From Lantana camara (Eukaryota > Streptophyta > Magnoliopsida > Lamiales > Verbenaceae): 64,000 bases of DNA. Made by a program: the position numbers and the translations under genes. Where the stretch lies: NCBI GenBank assembly GCA_037501455.1, contig CM074858.1, positions 83,612,501 to 83,676,500 on the forward strand, in the 5' to 3' direction. Positions 45,930 to 58,378 of this stretch are shown here, one piece after another. Every line of letters starts with the position of its first letter. Position 1 is the stretch's first letter. Under the pieces are notes generated by a model. It saw only the letters and a list, made by a program, of their open reading frames with translations, was not told the origin of the DNA and did no database searches.

Positions 45930-48900
45930 AACTGTGGTATGAATTGTTTAATAAATTTGCATGAACTTATGCAATTCATGTTAATTAATTATGCATGCAT
46001 GTATTTATAAATTATATAAGTATGTGATTTTTTCATTAATTGTAATATTATGAATTTTATTGTTGCATTGTTTATGAGCCTCCTTTACGTGCTTCGTTTC
46101 TAATTAATTTGATACCGAAATTTCGTGCAAATTTAATATGTTGGACTTATATGTGTCTTGTGTATGAATATATGTTCGTTTCATGTTTTCGGATTTAATT
46201 GATTGATTTTTGGAATATTTGAATAATGATATCAAGTTTTTAGGTTGAAGTTTTAAACGTCTAAATCCTTTTCGAACCGTTTGTGATTTGTTTAACTCCG
46301 TTTTCAATTCCGATTTTTGTGCCAACTTGGTATACTTGAATTATGTGAGTTATGAATGTGTTTGCATGCTCATTTTATGTTTTCGTGCTCGTTTGTCGAG
46401 GTTTTAAACCTTTGGTACTTGACGAGGGACATGAGGGCCTAACTAGTTTTAGCGCACCTCGTGTTCCGGAGGCCATAACTTGAGCTCGGGAATTCGGATT
46501 CGAATTCCGGAAGATGCGTCGGACTCGTGACGAAGAAAGGAAAATCTTGAGCTTGTTTTGTTAATTTTATAAACTCTTTTGGACCCTCGTTGTTCGACCG
46601 GAACGAACAGCTTGTGCTTAAGCCACCTTCTTTGACTAGTCATGTACTTGTGGGGTCAATTTAACTCAACCTAAGTCTAACCCTTGATATCTTGACTTGA
46701 GTTAAGTCTTTCCCTCTCCCTTATCAGCTGAAAACCGAGCCAAACCCCCCCTCACTTGTGCTGCAACTGACCGAGAGAAAAGAGAAGAGGAGAGGAGAGG
46801 ATAGTTTTGCCCCTTTTGTGAATTTTGAGCTCAAGTCATCATCTTTCTTCTCCAAATCTTCAAGGTATGTATATTTTTGTATTCTCTACACTTTTATACA
46901 AGTTTTAATCCCTTTAATACTTGTTTTGCATCAGATTTGATTAGGGTTTGGGTAGGAGCATGAATAAGAACTTTTGGGGATTTTATCTCTTATGAGCTAA
47001 CTTGTTTTATGGCTGATTCCCTTGCCTTAAACTGAATATTTGGACTTGTTTCTTTGCCTCTTTGATGCTCAACTGATATTATATGATGTTAGGATGGTTT
47101 GTTCTTGAGATCCTTTGATGAAATTATGAGTTTTTGAGCCTCAAACCTAAGCTAGAAAATCTGCTCCCCTGTTTTGGAACTGCTGTGTGAATTTATGCTT
47201 TGTTGTTTGAGTTAATGACTTCCAATTAGTATGAATTTGCATGGAGATGTTGTATACTAATTGGTTTATATGTTAACCCTGCTCTTGCAAGTTTTTAGAT
47301 CCATTTTCAGCTCCTAAATCGAAGCATGATGGCCTGTTTGTATGCTATGCGAGAACCGAACTGCTGCTGTTGCATTTTGTGATTACTTGGTGGTTCTAAT
47401 GTGCTCCAATTCGTTCCATTTTGCATATATATGATTTATATTAGTTGTTTAGTATGTTAGCATGCATTCCCCAAGGTTTTAGATTCAAATTCAGTCCCTA
47501 GGTACTTGATCATAGCATGATTTAACTAACCGAGCTCATATGTGCGGTTTTGGCGTCCCAGACTTGCTGCATGGTTTTGATACTCTTAACGTGTGATTTG
47601 GCCTTAGCATAATAAATGAAATATGCTCCTAACATGCTAAATATGTTGTATATTAAGTTTCATAAGATTTGGAGCTGATTTGGTATTCTTTTGGGACTGA
47701 TTTTGTATAGGGTCTGTTTTGCCGGTAAGCTTTGTTTGAGTTTTTGGGTCTGTACCGTGACACCCCCGTGTCTCATTTGCTTTGTAATGGGTGACACCCC
47801 CGTGTCATGCCCTTTTTCCAGTTCTGTACTGAGACACCCCCGTGTCTCAGTCTATTCAATTTGAGGGACACGGGCGTGTCCCTCCCCCTCCGCTTTTCTT
47901 GTCTTTTCCTTTTCGGTTTTTGGTTGTTTCACCTCTCTAATGACTTTATCTTCATTTGGGATGAACTATGAACTTGTTATGCTATGTGTTGGGAGTATTG
48001 TGGTTTAATTTCATATCATTTGGATGAGATTTAGGCATTCTTTTGCCGAATGCCGTTTATGTGTCATTTGTGGTTCCCGTAACCCATTTCCCCTATCATA
48101 TGATTTCTTCTTGTTCTCAAACTTTGGAAATATGTTACATTATGTAATATGAATACGTTTGAATGTGTGTTGAACTTGGTTTACTTCAATGCTCTTATTT
48201 GCCTAAATGTTGGAGCTTGGGCTATGATTATATTTGAATTTCTTGAGTTGAATTGATTGGAAACGTGAAATGTGAAGGATATGAACGCGATTGAATACGA
48301 ATGCTTCATTGAATGATTGAATTGAATGTTTATATGTCTTTAAGACTTTAATAGTGCACATGAACGTGTTCATTACATTATAGCTTCTTCTCTTCATTCA
48401 TATCATGATCATTACATTGCCGATCGTCTTAATTGGTCATGTTGAGTCTCACTTCACCTTTAATGCACAGATTTTGTTTTCGTTGGAGATGAGGCCGATC
48501 CGAGAGGCTCTTGTGTTCTCCTCTTTGCGGTTTAAGGTGGGTTTCTCTTCTATTTAGTTAAATGGCCCTATATACTCCCAATGTGAAAAGATTTCGGATA
48601 AAAATATATATATATGTATATAGAGTCATTTTCAAGAGTAAATGTTTTCAACGTAAAGCCCTTCTTTCATGAATCCTACTTAATGTTTTGGCGAGAATGT
48701 ATGAATGTTCACAATGAATGGGGCCCAGGGACTTGGTGTGAGTGGGGACCCGAGGAGGCATGGGCTGACGGTAAACCCTCACGCTAGTCCCACCAATGAA
48801 CGGCGTAACCGAACGTCGTTAGGAGTTAGCGAGGAATGGACGCTGAGTGCCATCTGGGGAGTCATGTTCCTCTTTTGGTCAATGAATGGGTGGACGGGCC

Positions 48901-49654
48901 TTGCAAACCCTCCACCAACCCGGAGATAGAAGGTGTAAATGTTATTGAATGCGCACGAAAGAATGATATGCATGAAAAGAATGAATGAATGTTAATGAAT
49001 GTTAATGAATTACACGAGGCGTTGGTTGGAGATAATGCACGCCCACTCGCCGGGCCACTAATGACCCTGACCTAATGTAAATGAATCGTTATAATCCCTT
49101 TTGATGATTTCTATTCACCCACTTGGGCAATTCTTTAAAAACCTCACTTGGGATTATAGCTTGCATGTGTTTGTTAAATACATTCGTATATTATATTTAT
49201 GCCCTGTTTTTATACCCACCAGTCCCTTTTGGACTGAACCCGTTTGGCTTTCAGTTGTGTTGTGCAGGTGTCGAGGGAGCTAGGCGGGATTTCGAGTCAT
49301 AGGTCTTACATTTGCTTTTAACCCTTGTATTTTGGGGTCTTACACACACCTATTGCACTTTTGATCATTGTATATGAATGTTGCTATTGGAGCGTACATG
49401 TTTTGAGCCCTATTGGAATTGGATAAGGTTATGATTTATTTTTGGAGCTTGAATGCCATTGTTTTTATTAGGATCAGTTATTGCTTCCGCTTTAATGTTT
49501 ATTCTGATTTTATGGTTCAAGGGTTAGTCCCGCCTAGCATAGAGTGTGTGTATGTCCCCGTTCGTCGTGATTTGGCTCCGGTATAGATCGTCCATTTCAC
49601 ATTCGGGTCGGGTCTCGGTGCGGGGGATGTGACACCTTGCGCTCGGGTGTTACA
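45728..49654 (+). mobile_element. Solo Gypsy LTR, plus strand, 3927 bp
   Basis: It begins TGTAACGCCCTAG and ends GGGTGTTACA. The flanks are tttaa (45723-45727 and 49655-49659), a perfect 5-base duplication. It contains the donor-like CAAG/GTATG (46864/46865), a palindrome cluster (47759-47884), acceptor-like CACAG ending 48470, AAG/GTGGG (48536/48537), the GC-rich block (48690-49050), the stem-loop AGTCC/GGACT (49221-49235) and TGTGCAG ending 49267. An (AT)n run lies at about 45881-45926. No protein is encoded. Confidence 0.95.
47759..47884. promoter_or_regulatory. Palindrome cluster in solo LTR 45728-49654
   Basis: GACAC/GTGTC (47759-47772), TGACAC/GTGTCA (47792-47807), ACTGAGACAC/GTGTCTCAGT (47828-47851) and GAGGGACACG/CGTGTCCCTC (47863-47884). 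Three have CCCC loops and one has a GG loop. The outer arm bases differ from those in LTR A but still pair. Confidence 0.75.
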
Positions 49655-52600
49655 TTTAACCCCTAGCTGGATTGGAATGTATCGATTCGACAGAACCTTT
49701 AAGTCATTGATTTATGTGAGATACAATCCTCCTACTTTCTATCTCTCCACTAAGATCTAGAGTAAGGGAATAATCAGAACCCTAATAATCCGGTCTTAAA
49801 GCAAAGTGTATTTCATATCCCTTTGATCTCAATCCAAGAAACCCTTTTCTTGATGTCTTGATCTACTGCCTTGGCCAAGGACTCCATATGGCATATGAAT
49901 GACTTACACAATAAGAGATCACCATGCAAATGCAAGTGTAGGTTCTTTCTTGATTCTCATTCACTTTCATGAGTCACTTGTGCAGCCCCAGCATAAGCCT
50001 TGAATCAGTTGTCTAAGGCGACACCCTATAAAGCTTATACCTAAGACTACAGAGTTAACTCATAAAGTAACATGGAACCTCAAGTCTAAGGATCAATTAA
50101 TCACATCAATGACTCGTGAGATATTTCCTAATCTGGAAGTTTCCATTTCCTGAAATAGAAACTTCCTTTCCCATTTAGGAATCTTCCCACACGGGGCACC
50201 TCAGTGAACTTACTTCTGGAAGTAAGCACCCTCATGTATCACGCACGTATCAACTATACACTTTGCACCTCCATGAAACAAGGTGGTCCTTCTTAAGGGC
50301 GTGATCCCACAAGCAAGCCTTAGAGGAGTCAGGTTGACACTCCCACTGTCTGTAGGACTCATCGGCTTGGAGTATTTTACTAATCATGACTTATGTGAAA
50401 TAGGGCTCGTTTCATGAACCATTTCACCTAAATGGCAGAGTCCTAAAGTCATCAGGATTAGGGGAGTTCTCATACATGCACAGATAAAGTAAATACATAC
50501 CAAACAAGAGCACATAAAGAAGTGTTGCCTCAATTTGTTATTTCATTCAAAGATTGTCTGTGATTACAATAAGGAAAAGTACAAAGCGGATATTCAATCG
50601 GCTTTTAGGGCACTATTCTTAACACGACTAATCCGGTAAACCTGTCCTATCCTGTCCCGAACAATTACACAACAAAACGGGTTCAACTGGCCCTAGAAAC
50701 CTGTCCCGAATAATCATATAATCACAACGGGTTCATCTAATCCAAGCACCTATCCTAACCTATCCCGAATTCCATATACTCAAATCATAAGTACAAACCT
50801 GCATAAAATATATCATATACATAGTTTCCTACACAATTCAAAACAGAGTACTTAACAAATCAAACAGACAGACACAGACTCGACAGACCCGACTCAAAGC
50901 CGCCTAGCTCGAACCCCAAAACCTAAACCTGCAACCAAAAACATAAAGGGGGAGGGGTCAGTCCAAAGACTGAGCGAGGGGCTACACACACACCCCTACA
51001 TATATATAGAGCACAGCACGTTCCAAATTAAATGTTCGTGAATCCGGGATTAGTTTTTGCACACCAAAACATTTGATCGTGATAATATAAATATAGGATG
51101 GCTTATCAAAACAGAATGAACAAAAATTAACTTACACGTTGGTCAAAGCATACGTTCAAATTCATGCAGACTTAGCACACATATCGAAGCATATTTTATT
51201 AGTTTAAAAGTATACCAACTTTTATCTTAATTTAAGAATCTACCCCTGTTTCACGAACTTATGACAGACAGACAGAACACTCGGCGGGTACGAGTTCAAA
51301 TTCCAACCAACTCCTCAGATCATATTTAAATACAGAGTCAAACATAAATCAAAGTCAGACATACATACCTCTTCGTCGGGTGATGGAAGGGTTGTACATA
51401 CCCTAACCATCCACAAACAGTCGAGGGGAGTGCTCAATGCTGCTCAAACCCTCAGGACTCCATCCTCCACCAATCTCCCGGTGGATTTCGGGTTGATCCT
51501 TTCAGACAGATGGAGACTGCACTCGGGAGTAACCTGACAGCCCAATGCCGTCCCGGGGCTCCTTCGTACAAATCTCCGGGGCCCAGTTCAAATTGTTCAA
51601 AAGTTCAAACCCCGCTACAGGCAGACAGACAGACATATTTTATGCATATCGTACTTATCATAACGCACGTACATATCACACACACTGACCTCGAAATCAT
51701 AACAAAACTGAAGCTAAGCATACATAGGCTCATATATAGCGTTTCGTACTTTTCAAATCAAATCATATGACAAAACCAGCAAAATACGTACTTCGCACAT
51801 ATCTATATATACATAAGGCTTATAAACCGCATGCATTCGAAAACAAGCACGTTACGATAGGGTATAACTATATCCTAACCTCACCTGCTACCAAACAAAG
51901 TAGAAGACAAAGCAAATGGTCCACCCCGGAACCTGCACGACCCACTTGTCACCACCCCCTGTGCACCTGCTCCAACTGGACACACAAACAGACCACAAAG
52001 CTCAGACTCAGATAACCACATGGAGACGCACGGCAATGCTCAAGCACATAAGGGATGCAATCACATAAGCAGGATTCAAGTTCATATCACTTATATGCAA
52101 AACAAAACATTAAGGCATGTTCATGCGCACAATTAATGCAAATAAGAGAACAAAAAGGCAAGGCAAATCATATCATTTCATTTGTCACACAAACAATTCA
52201 TTTATTACATAACAAATTTAATTAACAAGGTTAATCAATTCATATCAGGCAACTTACACATTTCAGAAAATTACACAAACCTCCCCTCTAGGTTAAACAA
52301 TTAACAAATTTAACATGCCGGGACTCACATTGTAAATCAAAACATATCACATTTCATATAGAAGCACATAGTACAAGAACAACCAAATCACATAATAGTA
52401 TGCTTCGAATTTCATATAAATCTCACGAGGTTACCTATCAAATTCCAACCATACTAAGTTCATATAATTCATATATGGCATACCCAATTCGTATATCACA
52501 GAACGGATTCAATTGACCAGGTTTACCTAATTAAATCAAACAAATTCATATCGTTTCAAAATTACACATACACCCCTTCAAGTTAGACAATTAGCTCAAT

Positions 52601-54123
52601 TAGACAAAACGGGATTCAAATTGCAAATCAAAGCATCAACATATTTCATAATTCATTTAATACATGATTTCGTATACATTGGAATTCATATTGATCGACA
52701 AATCAAACAATTAACAATTTATCGTAATTAAAACAATTAATTTCAAATATTCAAATTACACAAAATAAATCACAACAAATCAACCGGGCATCCTATTAAC
52801 GAATGAAAAGTGGCCTTGGACTCACCACAATGAGGCGGACAAACTGCCACCGGAGCTGCCGGAACAGTGGTCGGCCGCCACTAGACTGCCACCGGAACGT
52901 GCCGAAAAAATCCCCAAAATTCACTCGTACAAGTACTCCTCGTGCTCGTTCCAAATCCTCGATCAATTTCTGCAAAATCCGAGCCAATCTCCTCCAATTT
53001 CACATCTAAGAACACAAAAACCCTCAAATCTTCAAATCGAAATTACTTCCAAACCGGTGAACGAAAATGAGATTCGTAAAAGGCATTATCTTACCCGTGA
53101 CGAGCTCTTCGAAAGCCCTAAGCTATTTGCCGGGAAAAATCCCCAGAGTAGGCCTCCATCAAATGGCCAAATCTGGAGTCGTGTGAATGGGGATCGATAG
53201 TTCTCATCGTTCCGAACAACTTTCGTGAAGAGCCCGTGGCCAAAAGATAGACGAAAAGGGACCCCGATGTCCTCAGAAGTTTCTGCCGCCACTCCAATCT
53301 CCGAAACCAGCACCTATGGCAAAAATTCGCTCAAATTGATGCCGGAAATAAACTCAGGGGGTTGGAAAACCTTAGAAAACACTAACCTTGGTCGAAAAAA
53401 GCCGTCGGAGTGCCACCGTGTCACTGTTCACATGGCGACGGCGCACGGCCACAATGGCCGCTCCGTCAACGTCCAGGGATGCGCCTGGAGGTCTTCTATC
53501 TGGGTCTGCGGCGCGTGTCCCAAAAGCGCCGCCGTAGGGCATTGAAAAGGGCCGACGAACTGGCGGCTCTGCCACCCCTCCAGCCGAGACTGTAAATCAG
53601 TGAAATGGGCTACCTCCGCTTGTCGTCTGGCCAAGATCTTGGTACGGTTGTTACCGCGTCGTCGAGCTCTTCGAAATGGACTATCATTCGTCGAAATCCA
53701 TCGAGAAACGGCCGAGTTCCGGGTTGTGCATGAAATTATACCTCGAGTGTGTGTATGTGTCATGGAGAGAGAGAGAGAGAGCTGAAGAGTGTTCTGGCAC
53801 GTAAAACGAGGATTCGGGTATTTATCTCGGGTGCTCGTACGCGAAAACGGTCAGAAAAAGGGGTTAACGACGTCAGAATTGGGCAAACTCAGAGTCTACG
53901 AACTCGTCTCGATGCCGTAAACGAGTTGAAGAAGTCCAAGAGGTCGAAATCTCCATCGAACGAGGAATGACCGAAAACCCCTAAAAAGAGAAAATTACAA
54001 AAAGGCCTCTAAACTCTGAAAGAGTTCAAAATATGGCCGGGCAAAACACAAAATCACATAATTAAACACACAAAAAGATTGAAACATGGCATACCTTATA
54101 AGTCGGACGAACGGGATGTTACA

Positions 54124-55581
54124 GGGGTGCTTATTTATTCTAAGTAAGTATACTGAGGTATCCCGTGTGAGAAGATTCCTGAATGGGAAAGGAAGTTTCT
54201 ATTTCTGGAAATAGAAACTTCCAGATTAGGAAATATCTCATGAGTCATTGATGTGATTAAGTGGTCCTCAGACTAGAGATTACATCGATGCTTTATGGGC
54301 TAACTCTGTAGTCTTAGGTGTAGGCTTTAAACGGTGTCTCCCGAGATAACTGATTCAAAGCTTATGCTGGGACTGCACAAGTGGCACATGGAAGAAAATG
54401 AGAATCGATAAAGGATCTACACTTGTGTAAGCAAGTTGATCTCTTATTGTGTAAGTCATTCATATGCCATTAAGGAGTCTTTGGCAAAGGCAGTGGATCG
54501 AGATCAAGAAATGATTTTCTTGGATCGAGATCAAATGCGTATGAAATATACTTAACTTTAAGAACGAGATTCTTAGGCTTCTAATTATTCCCTTGCCCTA
54601 GATCTTGATAAAGAGATAGGATGTAGGAGGACTTTATCTCACATATGTCAATAACTTAAAGGTTCTTTCGGATTGAGATATTCTTATTCAGCTAGGGGTC
54701 ACACACCTGTTGCTAGATTATGGTAGTATGATCTGTGGACTGATCAATTAATTAAGAATTAATTAATTAGGATCAATGCTAATTGAATTAAGAACCTAGA
54801 AGGTCACACACAAATGCCCGATCACGAGGGTTAAGGCTTGAATCGATTAAACGAGTTGATCGAACCAATGGAAGATAGGTCAAGGGCCATACGTGTGGGA
54901 CACGTGTTCACATGATTGTGATGATTAAATAATTAATTTGATTAATTATTTAATGGACTTTAATTTAATTTTGAATTATTATTCAAGTTCTAATTTGGAG
55001 ATATTAAGCTTAATAAATAGTTAATTGTGAATTAATTAATTATTAGTATCAAGTTATTTATTATGAATAAATAATTAATAAAGTAAAATATCTAAAAGAG
55101 TTAGATATCATTCCTTTCTAAGCAAGTTGGTCAAAAGGAGACTTTTGGTCAAAGTAGAGAGTCTTTCTCTCCAAGAAAGAAATTAAATAGCAAAAGGGAT
55201 AAGAATCCTACTCCATTGAGGATTAGGGGTTCGAACCCCTTGTAGGTTGATACACAATCCCCTTCTCCAAATTACTTCACATAAACCCTAGAGCCTAAAC
55301 ACTGAACATAGAATTAGCATCCTCCCTATTTAGATTGTGATCGAGGTAGATGTGGACTATTTCTCTAGAGGGCTGCTTTCGTGGACTCTTGAAAGATTCG
55401 AAGGAGCTTAGGGACTTGCCGTTTGAAGAGTGTTTGTGGGCGGCTCAAACCTGTCAAGAAAGCATCGATCTAAGTGAGATTCTTAGAACTCTACGAATTG
55501 GGAATAAGAATTGCAAGATACGGTCTTCTTTTAGGAAAAATTGTATATTCCGTTGCGTTACAGTTTCGTGTTTTCCCTACA
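54124..55581 (+). repeat. Copia element 2, 5' LTR, remaining part
   Basis: It resumes after the target duplication ggggt and ends ..TTTTCCCTACA. Only one CACGTG remains (54901), and the TATAAATA box seen in element 1 is not recognisable at the matching place (around 55230-55260), so this LTR may be a weak promoter. Confidence 0.88.
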
Positions 55582-55583
55582 AG

Positions 55584-55596
55584 TGGTATCAGAGCC
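55584..55596 (+). other. Primer binding site of Copia element 2 (iMet tRNA)
   Basis: TGGTATCAGAGCC, two bases after the LTR end. Confidence 0.93.
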
Positions 55597-57814
55597 ACCT
55601 TGCAAGCCTTATTTCTGATTCGTCTCATTAATTTCGACTTTGGTAGAAATTCTTAGATTTAAATGTGATTGAGTATTCATAAGTTTTTTAGAAATCCAAG
55701 AAAAATTGAATCTGTTTTTTTCCTAAAATTTCTGAAAAACGTTTCATGAAATTTTTTATTAGAACTGTTTTGAATCAAACTTGATTAAATCGTGTTTTTA
55801 ATTTCTGGATTGAACTGAATTGGCTAGGACGTCGCACGCCCAGGCCCGCACCACCACCGCATGCGGGACTGTCCGCAACCGCGCGGGACTGTCCGCACAT
55901 CACTCCTGCAACCGTAAGGGAGTTCGCCAGCTAGCGCCTAGGCACGTGCGGTAGCCCCTCCTGTAACCGCACGGGAGCCTCGCCCGATACTCCCCGCCCA
56001 CACCGCCCATCCCTCCTAGAACATCTACGCCCATAGGGGTATGCACTGTTCGTGCGGCACTGGCGCATATCCTAACGTGCGATGCTCGTGGCGTTCGGAC
56101 GGATGGGGCAGCGTGCGGGCAATCTGGCTTTCGTGGTTCGTTTTCGTATTTCGTGTTCAATCCGATATAATCCCGATTTAATTTTTCCTTATAAAATCCA
56201 TTTTATTAAATTAAAATTATTTTTTTTTTTGAAAAATTGCTTAAATTGGGATTTTATGAAATTAGAATGGATTTAATTTTTGGGAAAATTGCACTTATTA
56301 ATTTTTGAACTGATAGAGAAATAAAATTATTAATTTGCAGACATTAATTGGAATTTTATTGGTTTAGTATTTTTTGGATTGTTTGAAAAGACTCATGAAC
56401 AAGATTTGCATCTAAGTCGTGTTTTAAGTCATTAGGACTTAAAGCGATAATTTTAATTTATGGGTAAAATTAAATTCTTGTTATTTATGCATGCTAGGTG
56501 ATCATGGGTTTTAGTGTGGATGTTTTATTTTATGCACATGGATGGTTTAAATATGGGGTTGGAGCCCCATATTTACGTTTTTCAATTGAGTTCGGTGCCC
56601 CACTTATTTGCGTACTGTTATGTGTTTATTATTTGGCTTTCCATATTATTGTTTTAAGGCCGGGGTATGCCCCGTGTAATTGTCTAAGGCCAATATGAAG
56701 ATCGAGCTTTATTACTTTATGTCTTTTTCTTTTTATTGTAATTTGAGAGTAGAATTAGGTGGTGAGCTCTTTTTCTTTCGTTTTGGAGACAATGCACCCA
56801 TGGAGTAAGATAGATCCACCAACAAGTAACAAAGGAGGCCATAAGTGAAGACCCCTCAAATTGTTAGGGAGGATTTCTATTATTGTAATAGATAGGGTAT
56901 CGTTTTGTTTCCAATTCCCTTATATGATTTAAACTGTTTTATGTGGCATGTATGTTAGAACTTGTGGTTGTGGAGTGGCTCCACATATCACGCATGAGAT
57001 AGGAAAAACCCATGATCATCTCATGTTAGTATCATGCTAGGACATGTTACCTGCTAAGTGCTTGTGTGAAATGCATTTAAGTTGTACTTTCATTAATCAA
57101 GATTAATTAAAATGGATAACATATATGTTAGCGAGGTCAAACCGGACAACTCTCCGGTTAAATCGAAAATTCCCTTAAAATATTAAGCTAATTTCGAAAA
57201 TAGGTGTTTAATTCGAGGTGCAAAGTTGAATTAAATTCCTAGCATTTCATCAATAGGATTTAAGTTTAATAATGGAAACTAGTTGTTGTCCATGAGTCGT
57301 GGGGTGACTATGTGAAACCTATTAGTTCTAAGTTTCCTAATTGATCATTCCAAATGATCGATCTTTCATGATCAATTTTGGAGAGGGTGATGGCCGCGAG
57401 TCGTGGGTCGTTCGAACTAAGTTTTGATCATGATCTTATGATTGATGGGTTTAGCTTAATGCCTAAGTAAATATGGATGTCGCACGAGTCGTGGGTCCAT
57501 ATTGAAAGATAGGTGATGTAAAAACATTACTAAGAATTCCACAGTGTTGGAATTGGTAAGTTGTACCTACCTTAGGCTTTATTTAGAATGGCCATGAGTC
57601 GTGGGTTCGAGGTAAAGTGCTTAGGATCTTAGTACCCATTGGGAAAATAACTTTCCTCTAAGATCTTTAGGGAATTATAGATCTTCTAAAAACAGTTGGA
57701 GCAACATAGATTAAAGACCTAATCTCTTGTATATCGTTATTATTCAGCATGCTCACTTAGTTCTCTATTTTTCCATTTAGGTCGTAGATTTTGTGATTCT
57801 CTAGGTGTTTTGAA
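55597..57814 (+). other. Non-coding leader of Copia element 2
   Basis: Same layout as in element 1: a GC-rich island (about 55828-56130) with repeated GCGGGACTGTCCGCA-like text, a conserved block (56490-57060), and four GAGTCGTGGG motifs (57288-57303, 57392-57407, 57479-57495, 57590-57605). The island sequence differs strongly from that of element 1, although the flanks align well. Confidence 0.75.
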
Positions 57815-58378
57815 ATGGCAACCAAAAACCCTCTAGTATCGATCCTCGAGTCAAACAAGTTGACTGGTCCCAACTATTCTGATTGGCTTAGGAATCTAAA
57901 AATCGTTCTAGATTTCGAGAAGATAACTTATGTTCTCTACGCGGCGGAGCCCGTTTCCGAAAGGGAAGCTCCGACCCGGGCTGAGCGGGACGCGATCCAG
58001 ATGTGGAAGAATGATAATCTCCAAGCCCGTTGTCTCATGCTTGCTAACATGTCTCCGGACATGCAAAGACAGCATGAGTCCATGGAATTTGCTTGGGAGA
58101 TTTACGACCACTTGGAGCAATTTTACCACCCTCATGAGCGTGTTACAAGGTATAACACCTCAAAAGAATTGTTCCATTTGAGAATGAGGGAAGGTACAAG
58201 TGTCCATGAATATGAACTCAAGTTTCTTGCTCTTATTGAGAAACTTGCTTCCATGGATATGCCACCGAGAGATGAGCTTTCGGTGGATTTGTTGCTAGCG
58301 TCGCTCCCACCATCTTTTAACCCCTTTGTCCTTAACTTCAACATGGATCATGCAAATACTAGTGTAGCTGAGCTGATT
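57815..58378 (+). pseudogene. Copia element 2 gag, first part
   Basis: Open from ATG (MATKNPLVSILESNKLTGPN) through the capsid-like region to ..LNFNMDHANTSVAELI, where a Gypsy LTR is inserted. It is about 85-90 percent similar to element 1 by eye and lacks the TAG present there. The gag resumes at 61994. Confidence 0.93.

Larger units (their letters stand above)
44736..50624 (-). mobile_element. Solo Copia LTR, minus strand, about 1.96 kb, itself split
   Basis: On the minus strand it starts TGTTAAGAATAG at 50624 and ends TTTTCCAACA at 44736. The flanks are cgact (44731-44735 and 50625-50629), a perfect 5-base duplication. It is interrupted by the Gypsy solo LTR 45728-49654. It keeps four G-boxes (45516-45557) next to an (AT)n run at about 45454-45506, and a CTATATATAGG TATA-like box near 45120. 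Confidence 0.94.
44471..54123 (-). mobile_element. Solo Gypsy LTR, minus strand, about 3.76 kb, itself split
   Basis: On the minus strand it begins TGTAACATCCCG at 54123 and ends GGGGTGCTACA at 44471. The flanks are ggggt (44466-44470 and 54124-54128), a perfect 5-base duplication. It is interrupted by the Copia solo LTR 44736-50624. The right piece (50625-54123) contains the donor-like GT at 53094, an inverted repeat AGTGG/CCACT around TCGGCCG (52866-52882), the GC-rich block (51390-51610) and CAGTC/GACTG with a CAAA loop (50959-50972). The small open frames at 53000-53970 have no recognisable domain. Confidence 0.92.

Noticed and set aside
52796..53970. Several frames of 60-110 codons as a host gene
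   Set aside because: The whole stretch is inside a TSD-bounded solo Gypsy LTR; no domain and no support from other LTR copies.
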